The notes beneath the pieces were generated by a model. The model was not told the DNA's origin. It searched no databases and was given only the letters and a program-made list of their open reading frames with translations. From Calycina herbarum (lineage: Eukaryota; Ascomycota; Leotiomycetes; Helotiales; Pezizellaceae), in assembly GCA_001414485.1 (NCBI GenBank), contig LLEY01000003.1, positions 434,001-498,000 of the forward strand: a DNA stretch of 64,000 nt, in the 5' to 3' direction. A program made the translations under genes and the position numbers. This document shows, in pieces, positions 1 to 11,544 of this stretch (its first letter is position 1; each line of letters begins with the position of its first letter).

Positions 1-1336
1 TGCCGTTATAGAGGTATCGCCAGGTGGGAAGATTTTGTTCGGAATTGTATTTTGCTGTTGAGGATACTGGGCATTGGAATGATGCCAATGTAAAGAGATC
101 GGAAAGGGTTGTATTGACGCCTTCAGTTGGGGAAAAAGGAAGAACACCATCCGCTTCGTTAAGGGCATTAGATACGACAAGTGGCTGATTGTGTTAATTC
201 CGATTCTTTAGATAGACAGCTTCGAATATATACGCACCAACTTTGCGAACTCTCCATTTTCGCCCCTTGTTTTGTACTCGGCCAGAGAAAATACGGTGAT
301 GTTATCAACAACAGGTGTACCCCCTGAGTTCGTGGTGTCCGTAAGCTGGGCAAGCCCACTGGGAAATAAACCACTCTTGATACTTCTTGGCGGTAAAGCT
401 CTCATGCATTCCAGCTCAACAACCGAATCAGAATTTAAACAGCCGGTTGAATTAGCAAGTTTTGGCCAATTACTACCATCATCGTTAGGAATGAGACCTG
501 GCTGCCCACTCCATTCGATGAGGCCACTAACGATCGGATCTTCGACATAAGCATAGGACCAGTAAGCGATTGAAATCGAGCCTGCGGAATGACCAGCCAA
601 CGTCATACGCTTTGGGTCTCCACCAAAAGATGCTATATTGTCGCGAAGCCACTCAACAGCTAATCTTTGATCTAGAAGTCCGGGGTTCTTGGTTTCGATG
701 GCTGGAGAGTTTGGGAATCCGAAAACATTCACACGGTAGCTGGGTAATTCTGTGAGCCCAAGGGTAATTAAGCCGAGAGGGTAAGCGGAAAGAAACCTAT
801 TACTTGATAGTAACGTATATGATGTCTTTTTGTTCGGCAACAAATTCGGCCCCATTGTATGCAGGCATTCCGTTTGCCCCTTCACTAAATCCACCACCGT
901 AGAGAAAAATCATGACAGGCAGAGTTTTGTTGCTAGACTCGGCTGGCTTCCACTATGCCGACATCAGTAACCCATAATACAAACCAAATGTTCATCTATT
1001 ACTCACAAGGTTGATGGAAAGCATATCTTCCGACTCGGCAATCCCAGTGGCATGGTCTAAAAATGCAGTGATGACGCCAAGCTGAAAGCATCCAGGCGAA
1101 GAATGATAACAATCCCTAATTTCTGAGGAGTTCTCGGTTTTGAGAGGCTGTGGTGGTGCAAACCGAAGATCTCCCACTGGAGGTTGTGCAAATGGAATAC
1201 CGAGGTAAGCGTGGACGATTGGAATTGGACTGAAACCACGAAGAAGACCAGATGTGGTTTTAACAATCGGTACCTGTTGACAGCTCCCGATCTGATACAC
1301 GGAAAGGGATGTAATACAAGCAAGAAATTTCTTCAT
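1..1336 (-). CDS. Secreted type-B carboxylesterase, 3' end off the window
   Basis: Exons read on the minus strand are 1336-1007, 952-804, 739-238 and 184 to beyond base 1; all junctions are GT-AG and keep phase. The product starts with a signal-peptide-like segment (MKKFLACITSLSVYQIGSCQ) and then shows carboxylesterase/cholinesterase family blocks: LGIPFAQPPVGDLRF, the oxyanion-hole GGGF segment, NYRVNVFGFP, and the nucleophile elbow AGHSAG with Ser about residue 211. Many family members have GESAG, so His in place of Glu is a small departure. The acid and histidine of the triad lie outside the window. The family hydrolyses esters, often outside the cell; the substrate cannot be told here. 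About 390 residues are visible of a usual 520-560. It could instead be annotated as a type-B lipase. Confidence 0.85.
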
Positions 1337-1887
1337 CGTTTTTCCAGTTTTACTTGTTGGCTATTAAACGGGGTAGAAATAAACGAGTGTAAAAACAATG
1401 AGAGAAAATGAATGTAGGTGAACAGGTGAACAAGAACTACTAGTCTGAGTGGAATTCACCCTATATGCATTTCTTCGTAATTGGTTCACGAATTGGTTTC
1501 CAGATACAGCGTCGAAACCACGCCCCTTTGGCACATTTCGCTTAACGCATACAGAGCCATCCGATTGGAACGTAGAAACAAGAGAAAGTCGCAGGGGTGT
1601 TTTCTTACATTGAATTCTAATGAATAATATAAAATCAATTAGTGCATTTTATGGGCTATAATAATTGTCTTGGTAGTGAGAATAGTTATGTTTCTTGATC
1701 TTACTGAGTGGGCATCAGTATACGAACATGCGGTGCACCAAAATCAGCTGGTTTTTAAGCAATTCCTTTTGCATTTTCGGCCTTGCCACCGGGAAATTGA
1801 TAAATTTCGTAACAAATCTCTAGACTTCCCAGGGAAAAAGGAACCGAGACAAAATAGCAAAGAGTAACACTACGTCGCTTCAAACGC
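1337..1887. other. Intergenic, nothing recognised
   Basis: This is the 5' flank of the carboxylesterase. Short ORFs here show no family signature and no splice-consistent extension. Nothing further is seen. Confidence 0.5.
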
Positions 1888-2520
1888 TAGTTTTCAGCTC
1901 TAATCTGATACGACCTAGGTATCCGCTGTCCCGTCCAGTACTCATCAAACAACCATAGATTGGATCCATTGAAGATAAGGTTATTCCCTACCAGAACAAC
2001 CTGCCTCAGCCCAATATATTGAAGAATTTGCTGAGATATAATCCAATTATCAGCAGTATCACGATAACTTCGAAAACCAGGAACAGGAGAGCTTGGAAGT
2101 TTCGAATCATATTTTATCTCCTCTTCTATCTCCCTTTCGCACCATTTACCAAGAGTTTTACTACGATCAAAACGGGAATGAGGACTCCGAGGACTAGATC
2201 GGAAAAGCTCAAATGAATCTCTTTTTTCCTCGCACCACTTTGCAAGACTCGAACGACGAGGGATATGTTTTGGATGCTTTTAAAGCCTCTCAGTTCCTTG
2301 ATGCACCTAGGGGGGGTATCCATCCTGTACAACCAATAGCCATGGTCGAGTACTAGGTGTTGGATAGAAGCTACGTCGGCTTCGGGATCGACGAATGGTC
2401 GTGCAGGGCTATCTGGCTTCCAATCGTTGCAAATAAAGTCGGCCTCGGGGTTGAAATAGACAGCATATTTTGACTTTGGGATGAGATTAGGTTTAAACGT
2501 GCGACATTTGAGATAAATAA
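1888..2520 (-). pseudogene. 2EXR-like gene fragment with a frameshift
   Basis: On the minus strand from about 2520 to 2255 one frame reads like a 2EXR-domain protein: YAVYFNPEADFICNDW, then SIQHLVLDHGYWLYR and ELRGFKSIQNISLVV. The 2EXR family is a fungal-expanded domain of unknown function. After about 2255 the coding signal moves to another frame (AKWCEEKRDSFELF through to RIPRSYQIRAEN and a stop at 1888). No GT-AG intron of usable length fits the switch, so a one-base lesion or a sequence error is needed. The N-terminal start of the 2EXR domain (LPPELR-like block) was not found, so the copy also looks truncated. It ends just downstream of the receptor gene on the same strand. The 2EXR call rests on motif resemblance only. 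Confidence 0.45.
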
Positions 2521-2668
2521 CAGAAAGGATACTTGCAGTGATATTGGAAAAGATATATTATAGCAATTTACAATTATAAGTATACTTATATTTAATCGAT
2601 GAGTACCCCTTTCGCTAAAATTCATCAACTGGGTCAGTACAAAGGTGAACATAGAATCTTCATGGTAC

Positions 2669-5600
2669 CTATCCACGATAGGTATTCCAATTTTGCTGTT
2701 GTCGATTAGGTCTCGGCTGTTGCGGTTGTTGCGGCCCTTGTCCATAGCCGTATCCTTGAGTTTGATTCATATTCTGAGTTTGATTTTGAATTGGTAGCTG
2801 TGTCGGGTTTTGATTTGGTGTATATGCAGCATAAGGTGCGCCATTGATATTGTATGGTGCTTGGGTAGGAGGAACTTGAGACAAGGGTCCAAAATAATCG
2901 GTTGTCGAAGCTCCAGGGTATGGAGGATTGTTGGATTGAGAGCTAGACACAGATGCTCGACCTGGCCGCAAAGAAGCACTAGATGCTGGTTGTGACGAGG
3001 GGTAACCAGGTGTAGAAACAGATGAACGGCCGACTCTTGATGCGTTATTTCCTCCAACAGGGGGCGGTGGGGACGAGCTTGGCATTCCAACAAATCGTTC
3101 GGGTACCACAGAGCCTGGATACGGAAGGTTATTAGCACTGGATACTGTGGCTCGGGTTGGTCTCGAGGAGTTGATGGCTGGCTGGGAGGATGAGTAGCTG
3201 GAACTTGAGACTGATGCTCGACCAGGTCTGGAAGTATAATCAACATCCTGTTGTGGTGGAAAATATCCGGGGGTAGATATAGAAGAACTGGCCGGTCTCG
3301 AAGTAGCGATAACACTCGCAACTTTTTCTGGGCCAGAGTAGGGTGAAAATTGTCCGTAAACGGATGGCGAAGGTGGCTCTGCAGTTACTTCTTGGCGTTT
3401 TGGAAGTTGTAGTCCTTGTGGTATCAATGCAGGTTCAGAGGGGTAGGTAGGTGGAAGAGCAGAAGACGCTGCGACTTTTCGACGCACTATTCCTGGAGAC
3501 GCAAGTGCTGGGGAGACTTGTCGGCGTGGAGGAGAGGCTTGTTGAGAACCGGGATAAGCCGCATATACAGGTTGGTTTGTAGTTGGCTGTGAGATGGAAT
3601 TTCTGGCAGGCCCTTGGGATGGAGGTGTTGGTTGATTGTAGCGATTTGGTGGTGATTTTCGAACCTCGAGCGGGAAATTAGGTGGCGGCTCGGGGATTTG
3701 GGGCTTTGAATCAATGGGCGAATCAACAGAATAATCTGAAGAGTATCTGGCGGGTCGATTGTTTTGATCAGACTTTGGAAGTGTGGTGTTCGACGACCTA
3801 GCTTCTATTTCCTCTCTGGTTGGTCGTTTATATCGACTAGTGGAGGTAAACTCCTTGGTTGTGTTTGCAGTAAGTACATCAGGGCGAGATGGCTGTGGTG
3901 GCAATGCTGGCTCCGAGGCTGTTCTATCAGTATACTCGGGTTTTGGTTGGTATGGCTGCTTCTTGAGTGTTTCAAATTGCTGTTTTCCCGACGTGATATC
4001 GGCATTTTGTTTCGAATTTTGAATTGATCTATAATCCGATGCAGGCTATTGAAATCCACCGTTAGCTTTTATTTTGTCATGGATAACATCTCTCCTTGTT
4101 CCAACTTTGTGGCATAATTTGGAATATTAACTCAGATAATTTAGAACAATGAAGGCTGATTGTTCTAAACTATCTAGGTTAATATTCTAAATTGTTCCAA
4201 GCAGTTTAGATAGTTACCTGAATTCTCCAGGAAAGTTTGAACAACGAGATTACTGCCACTATACTGTCAATTACGAAGACTTACCTTAGTTTGGTGTGCT
4301 TCCTGTGTGTTGAGAGCATCTAATGCTTTCGTGAGTATATTCTTTATCCCGATGTAAATCTCAATGTTTCCAGCTTGGTCGACCTCATCGACGTCATCGT
4401 CCTCCGAAATCTCCGATGAATAGTCGTCCTCTGGGTCATCACTATCGTTAGATTCGGCTTCTTCCTCTTCTCTTTCGACGTCATCCTTATCGCCAGTGAA
4501 GTTCTTTTGTGCGACTTCCTCCTCTGTCAACTCGTTTTCAAGAACATCCAGAATAGACTCGTAGCGAGCAATGATGCAATTCTCGAGTGAGCAACTTTTA
4601 GCCATAACGTCGGCGCCTTTCTTGAGAAGTAACTCAACAGTATCTGATTGCCGATAATGAACTGCAGTAAACAATGCTTCATCGAGAATATGCTGAGTTG
4701 GCTTCTGCTTCTGGTTCAGTAGCAACTCCACCAACTCAGTATCTCCATACCATGAAGCTGCCGAAAGTACACTGCAATAGAAACCTCCCTGGAAGTTTAG
4801 GTCGGGTCCATGCTCCAAAAAAGGCTTGATTGACTCGACGGTCCCCATATAAACCGCTGCCTGAATAAAGGAACCGTATTTACCACCATGAATGTTGACG
4901 TCTGCTCCTTTCTCGATCAAATGGAGCGTCGTCAGATCATGTGCTCGGCGAGCGGAAAGTGCGAGTACGCTACCAACAAGTGGATCGACCGCGTTGATAT
5001 CCGCGTCGTGCTCAAGAAGCAGATCAATTAGCTCAATTGAGGAGTTTGCTCGAATTGCAGCATGAAGTGGGGTGCTGTGTCTTCCACCACGGTCCGTTGT
5101 CCTTGCGCCCTTATCTAACAATAAACGAACAGTGGCTTCATCTCCTGAAGAAGCGGCTGCTTGAAGAGCTGTGAAAAATGTTCCCCCTTTTGAATGTACG
5201 TTTGCTCCTCGCTTGAGAAGACAGTCGACCATATCCGAGCTTCCGTTTGAAGCAGCAACCTGAAGTGGAGTGTACATTTCCCCGCCTTTTTGATTGACAT
5301 CAATATCGTTATCATTGTCCAGTAGGATTTGAACACATTCCAATGATCCACTATAAGCAGCTCGGTGTAGAGCGCCACCCCATTTCCCAATGTGATGTAT
5401 ATCGGCACCTTTATTAAGCAAAAAGGTAAGAGTTTCAGCGTCACCCGACGATGCTGCCATGAGAAGTGCAGTATCGTTGTCGCCATCAACATCGTGGATC
5501 CTGGCACCATGGTCGAGAAGAAGTTCGACAGTAGATACTGGAAGTTCAGCAGAAGCACTAATCAAAGGGCTAACTCTGTCTGGGCCGCCACGGACATTTA

Positions 5601-8600
5601 CGTCCGCCTTCGCTTTGACCAAAAGCTCAACACAGGTTTGATATCCATTTTCCGAAGCGATCACAATCGGGTATGAATATTCGCCACCAACGGCATTCAC
5701 ATCTGCTCCCCTTGAGATTAGGTATTCTACCACATCGTCTCGACCAGTAGCACAAGCAGCATAGAGCGGGTTTCCGTATATTCCACACTTGGAGAAATTG
5801 ATCAATGCTCCACGTTCCACAAGTAGTTGCATATTGGCGAAGGTTCCCTCGAAAGCTGCCGCTTGAAGAGCTGTTCCGTATGTAGTATCACCGTATCTCT
5901 GATTTGGGTTGGCTCCCCTGTCGAGAAGCAGCCTTAGGATTTCTTGGTTGCCATCGTAGGCTGCGGCTTGAAGGGCATTTCCATATCTGTTGGTAATTTA
6001 GTCTCATTTTTCTTTTTCAAGAGAAAGCTGCACTGCTAGTGCTTGCTGCTATTTCAATGAAGACATTGAGAATGTCTCGAAGAATGACGGATTATTCCAA
6101 ACCACTTCACACAATATAATACATTGTGCGAGTCGGTCTCGGATAATCAATATTTCGACTTTAACATTCTTCCAAATCGTTCGTACAATAGAAAACAACA
6201 AGCCACAACCACCACGGATACTTATATCCCAAGGGGATCATGAGATAAATAGGTGGGGTGTAGACTTACTCTGGTCCCTCCGCATTAGGGCTAGCTCCCA
6301 TATTCAATAGTTCTTCAACAGTACTCAAGTGCTGGTTATCAGCAGCTCGGTACAAAGCAGTATCTTTTACTTCCTGGTCAATTCCATGACTGGTAAGTAC
6401 TTTCAGTATTGCTGTAAACCCATTTTTAGCAGCAGTCTCAAACGAATTCCTGTGATGAACAACGGGACACCTTTCAATGATAACCTTGACACACTGGAGC
6501 ATGTCATTCTTGACAGCCGATTCCAGTGCAAGATTGTGTGATTGCGGGTTTGAATCATGTTGGAGAAGCAAGCGAACTATTTCACCATTGCCTCGAGCAC
6601 CCCTTGAGACCGAGGACTGCAATGGCAAATATCCTCGCTTATTGGTTTTGGTGACAACAGCCCCAACCGAAAGGAGATATTTGACAACTTCACTGTGGCC
6701 ATAATATGATGCAACGCCTAAGGCATTACCCCACGAATATTCTATATCGCGATCGACATATGATCCTTGGTATATGAGAAGCTGAACGAGTTCCAGATTT
6801 CCGTTATGAGCTGCTGCATTCAAAGGGAGCACGTCGTCTCCGCCTATGTTGTTTGGATCGGCTCCATTATTCAAGAGATATTTTGCGAGTTGGGTGTAGT
6901 CCTTTTCCACCGCAAGATAAAGGGCTGTACCATGTGATTTGTTTAGAACATCGACGTGAGCTCCCTTTTTAAGGAGGAACTCGACAATCTCTATTTTCCC
7001 GGAGAAAACGGCACCATGGAGTGGCGAGAGTCCAACAACTTCGTCGGTCTGGTAGCCATTGACATCGGCACCAGCGTCGCATAGTTTCTCAACCATATGC
7101 AAAAATCCTTTGGCACACGCCCAATAGAGCGGATGATTGCCATTGCTATCTGGCATCGTCAATTCGTCGAGGTGCAACCCATTTTCTAGAATGGCATCCG
7201 CAAAATCGTTATATCCAAAGTAAGCCGCAATGTTCAGCGTCGAAAATGTTTCATTGAAGTCTCCTTCGTTTTCCTGGAAAAAAGTACCCCATTTCTTTCG
7301 GTCTTCCGAGCCCACTTCCCAGAAATCATCATCTAGGTCAAAACATTCGACTATGTCAGGGGTCGCTTTCAACGCGTGCTCGATCCATTTCATGAAGGGA
7401 TATGACAGGGGCTCCTGAGAGTTCTCCTTGTCGTCTTCATTGTCGTAATTTTCCGAATCCTTATCTTCGTCTTTGTCATCCTCTGTTTCGTCTTCTTCTT
7501 GCTTTTCTTCTTCGCCTTGTTCATCAACCTCGTCTTGATCTTTCTCCGCAACATGCGAGCGAACATATTCAAGGCAACGTAGAGCAATGATTCCATGTTG
7601 GATTTTCTGGGCTCTTAGTTAATGGGAGTTGTAAGAACCAGGGTCTGTTTTCAGGCTGCTTACTGGGGATGGCATTGAGAGCCATTCCTCCGCTTTTGAG
7701 TCCAAATAAGTTTGGGCAGAGGTATTACTCAGACGAACCCTCGATATGCCGTCATAGTCTTCGAAAATATCAACAAATGCGCCGCAACTTGCAATATGCT
7801 TCTTTATGGCGTCCTCGTCCTGTCGTTCTTCTGTAGGCAGATCCGCAATCACAGCTAGCTCGAACAGTGTTGGTGGTGTGTCCACTAGAAGCAATGATCT
7901 TAGGATTTCTTTACTGCACTCCACATTGTGGTCTGGGATATTCGAAATCTAAGTTATCATCAGTGATAAAACATTGTGCCAGAGATTTTGAAACTTACAC
8001 GCTTCGAAAGATGTTCGTACATTGGCTGAAGATCTGATGGTAAGCTCTCCAAGTGTCTTCGTATGGGATTATACTGAGGCTCATCATACTCTAGCTCTTT
8101 ACATACTACGTTGACCCAGTCGTAATTTGACTTGCCGTCAGCGCGAAAAGTGATGTAACTCTTGGCGTAGCTACAGGTATCATTTAGTTAGTGATATTCG
8201 ACATATTAGACTTGAGACCACGCTTACTATTCCAATGAGCGACTATATCCATTCCTCAGGGAAATATCCCTAACCTTGTGGGCAATGAGCGAATGAAGTT
8301 CTTTCTGTTGCTCCTCCAAATTGCTCCCATTGTCCAAATTTATTCGAATAGCACCACGTAACGCCGTCTCAACATCCGGCTTTGCAACGCTCAGGAAAAC
8401 CCACTTGATTATCGGGGGGCTCTCGTCCTCGTCCTCTAGCACAGGTGGATTCCAAGATGTCAGAAGATCGAGAAATTCTTTACGTGACGTCAAATCAATC
8501 TGATCCAGACCAGCAATCACAAAATAGACGGTTCCTAGCTCTCTGTCTATGCAGGCCTTGGTCAAAGACTTCCAAAGTTCCGGTAGTGATGTAAATTCGA

Positions 8601-10220
8601 GTGAGCTTTTCTGAGAATCGTTCTCTGTCGAGAAGTAACGGGCAAGAAATCTTTTCGTCGATAGTAATTGCCAGACTAGTGTCTTGATAACATTGATTGC
8701 TTTACTCTTGTCGACATCTCGTTCGTCGCAAAAGAAATATGCAAGTGCTGGTGAGTCGTCTCGGTATGGGACTTGGTTCACCGACCTGTCCAGATCATCT
8801 ATGAGAGAAATCGCAGCCTTTGCCTTTCCCCTGCCAGGTCCACCGGAAATCCAAATGTTTCGGTGGGTTGGATAATTTTTCCACGTCTGATAATCTGGGT
8901 CCTTTGGTATCCAGGACTGACCTCCTTGGCTTCGTCTAATTGCTTCCAGATCTTTCTTTGGGTTGATGCCTTCTAGAGAATCAAGAATTGCCTTGACTTT
9001 CTTGTCATCAAAATTATCTTGAGATACTATTTCCTATTAGCTCTATCACTCTTTTAGTCAAAATAGAACTCACAGTTCCGTAGTTTTTGAATCTTGGGTA
9101 AAGTGTGCAAGACAATATCCTTCAATTTATTAGATAACGCCTTATAGGCGGCGTCCTTTGGGCCATCAAATTTATTCATCTCGGTATGTGTACGATCACA
9201 AGGATGGCTCTCATGACCTTCAAAAATGGAAGACTCCTTGCTGGCAATAACGACCTTGGGTGGAGTTAGTAATAGTAAGATGACTTGAAGGGAAGAAAAG
9301 TACCCCTGAACTTTTGACAGTCTCATAGTAGCAGACCAAATATAAAAACATCTTTCTTGATGCTGCCAGGAATTCGTGAGCTAGGTCATCGAGCTCAGCC
9401 GATCCAGGTTTCAAGATTCTCAAGAGATTGTTATAATTCGCAACGCCCCCCATCGCATCACCGACGATTCCTAGTAGTTTTGCATACGATTGGGCAGGTG
9501 AGCCCCGGAAAGGGGTTCCAAGAAAAACGCAAGAAGCAATACAATCCACAACACCTGGAAATTCGTCTCTCCTTAAGATCCCATCCACAACTGCCTGTTT
9601 GGGGTCAGCGAAAATTATCTGCAACAATTGTGTTCAACTTACTCTGGCAACCACGAGCCCACCAAGACTATGGCCAATGAAGATGATGGGTCTCTTCACG
9701 TTTCTCTAGAAAAGTAGTAAGTAAAAGGCCACAAAGAAGGATGCATTGTGACATACCCCGTCCCGTTCCTGGTAGATACTATCAAGTAGTTCGCTAGCAA
9801 TTGATTTGATATCTGTTTGAACTGCTTCTCGACCAAGCCATTGAGATCTGTAACCAAAGACACTAATTCTCGCATTAGGGATGACTTTTGGGAGCATGTT
9901 GTCATCCCTCAGCCAATGGATATTGGAGTTTTGGTGTATCCAGGTATGGGTCATGCTGGCACCAAGACCAGGAACCGCAATTATGCTGCATAAAGGTGAG
10001 AAAAGTTTAATTGATATGAGGAGAAAGGTCGGTAGAATTGGCACTTACTCGATACATTTCCCGGGTTCTCTTGTGAAGTTTGGTGGGGTATAAAGTACAT
10101 TCAAGCCTTGAGTGACGTCCTTTTCTCGCTGTCAAAAAAGCTCGTTAGGAGGGAAAGAGCGCGCGTTGCTGGTACCTGCTTATCAAAAATGGAATGCTTT
10201 TTAGCGCCAGTGTTTGCCAT
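2669..10220 (-). CDS. NLR-type receptor: alpha/beta hydrolase - NACHT - ankyrin repeats - Pro/Ser tail
   Basis: Twelve exons: 10220-10176, 10128-10049, 9985-9757, 9705-9643, 9594-9304, 9254-9074, 9026-8228, 8170-7999, 7948-7664, 7606-6270, 5986-4285, 4045-2669. All introns are GT-AG, all phases agree, and the sum is 6561 nt (2186 residues). Residues 30-250 are an alpha/beta-hydrolase (SERAC1/lipase-like) with IIAVPGLGAS, nucleophile elbow GHSLGG (Ser131) and FLGTPFRGS. Residues 300-620 match the fungal NACHT region: Walker A position ISGGPGRGKAK (358-366) and Walker B position VYFVIAGLDQID (463-474). About 24 ankyrin units span 838-1621, then comes an acidic stretch, then a Pro/Ser/Gln tail (1729-2186) with repeated RPGRASVSSS-like blocks. 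Family knowledge: such proteins are fungal NLRs linked to non-self recognition and cell death. The role here is inferred. Alternative: exons 11 and 12 could end differently, but phase supports the join. Confidence 0.82.
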
Positions 10221-11028
10221 AATTACATAGGTACAAAAAGAGAAGCAACGTCACGACCGAGCGACAAGATGGAAGAAAACACCGAATAAAAAAAAGACAG
10301 CAAGATTCGCAGTAAAAGCTACAGCTCAAGCAAACTGAGAAAATGAATGCGGAAAATGGATGGGATGAAGGGTCATGATTATGCAAGACGTGGAACGGAT
10401 CGAAAGCTTACTGCAGGAGGGAGCATGAGAGGATATGTTTAAATTAGGCAGCCCCGTGTCTCACGTCTTCTCGAGTACTAACTATACGACCATATTAACG
10501 GGCCCTCCTATCGCGTGGCGTTGGGGGCTGGATCATCGGTGACAGATCTGTGTTGTCTTGCCAAGGATATCGGGGACCTCAGCTGGAAAATTGCACTGGC
10601 GTCTTACATAAGCGACACCCCTTTTTATGAGTTTCGCTACCCACCGCTTTCCATCCTTTTTCCAACTCTCATTGATCGTTCTGATCCCTCTTCAACACAA
10701 GCTGCCCAAATCAGGTGAGACTTGTCAACGGTCGTACTTCGTGAGTGCACCTCATCGTGTTCTCTGTGGAGTTTGTTTTACCTTCACAGGGGTGTGGTGG
10801 GAACATCCGACGGAGCCAAAGAGAGTGCTTGTAAGTAAGGGTGGGTTTGGAGTATGTCAGCCCTACTGCACCTTCGGGGCACAATTTCAGGGGGCGTATT
10901 CGCCAAAACCTGGTATCACCGAACCCTATTTCCACCTGTCTCTTTTTTCGCTCTTTTCTTGTTCTCTTGAGCTAATGATTACTTCCGTAACTCTTCCGCT
11001 TCATGTACCATCAAAAGTATGGAGAATA
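10221..11028. other. Intergenic 5' flank of the receptor and the DUF6601 gene
   Basis: This is the shared upstream region between the minus-strand receptor and the plus-strand DUF6601 gene. Short ORFs on both strands overlap each other and carry no recognisable domain. Nothing else is seen before the MITE. Confidence 0.5.
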
Positions 11029-11204
11029 CAGGGCACTACGCTGTAATGCCCTGTAATCTGTTCCAAAAGCTTCTGATTGGCTGCAAGCCCTGTAGGAGGC
11101 GTCCATGCCAGCCTATGAGAAGGCCTCTGAGCCCTGAATTACAGGGAGGTCCACTCAGATTACCCTTCAGGGCACTTTACAGGGCATCACAGCGCACTGC
11201 CCTG
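11029..11204. mobile_element. MITE, 176 bp, TA-flanked, with hairpin termini
   Basis: Terminal inverted repeats of about 28 bp begin CAGGGCACTACGCTGTAATG on the left and CAGGGCAGTGCGCTGTGATG on the right (reverse complement), with few mismatches. The element is bounded by TA on both sides (11027-11028 and 11205-11206), as expected for a Tc1/mariner-type target duplication. Each terminus is itself a small palindrome (CAGGGCA ... TGCCCTG). There is no coding capacity, so it would need a transposase in trans. Confidence 0.75.
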
Positions 11205-11206
11205 TA

Positions 11207-11544
11207 TTGGGACCTTTTACCTAAGTCGCTTAGACATTTTCTACAATACGGAGTACTCCTTACTTCAGGACTTGGTTCTTTCCATGACCGTAACTTGATC
11301 GAGCTTCTCTTTAGCGGTTAAGTTACGCTGCGTCCCTGTATCGACCTAGAAACTTGCCAGTAAACTATTTCCTGTAATTGCTACATAGGTCTTGGATTCG
11401 GCAAGATAATATCCGGCTCAGATCACTTAATAACACCTGTTCGACAAGCTTCTGATCCCAGCGGCCGATGGCATTGTTCCTTTAGCATAGTCAGCTACAT
11501 CGTAAAGGCACGTTTCCCGGAAACCATCATCCCAAGATTACGCC
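11207..11544. other. 5' flank of the DUF6601 gene
   Basis: Non-coding by inspection. No clear TATA box or other site is recognised. Confidence 0.4.

Noticed and set aside
10515..11046. Plus-strand ORFs between the receptor and the DUF6601 gene
   Set aside because: Overlap a minus-strand ORF of similar length, run into the MITE and show no conserved motif.
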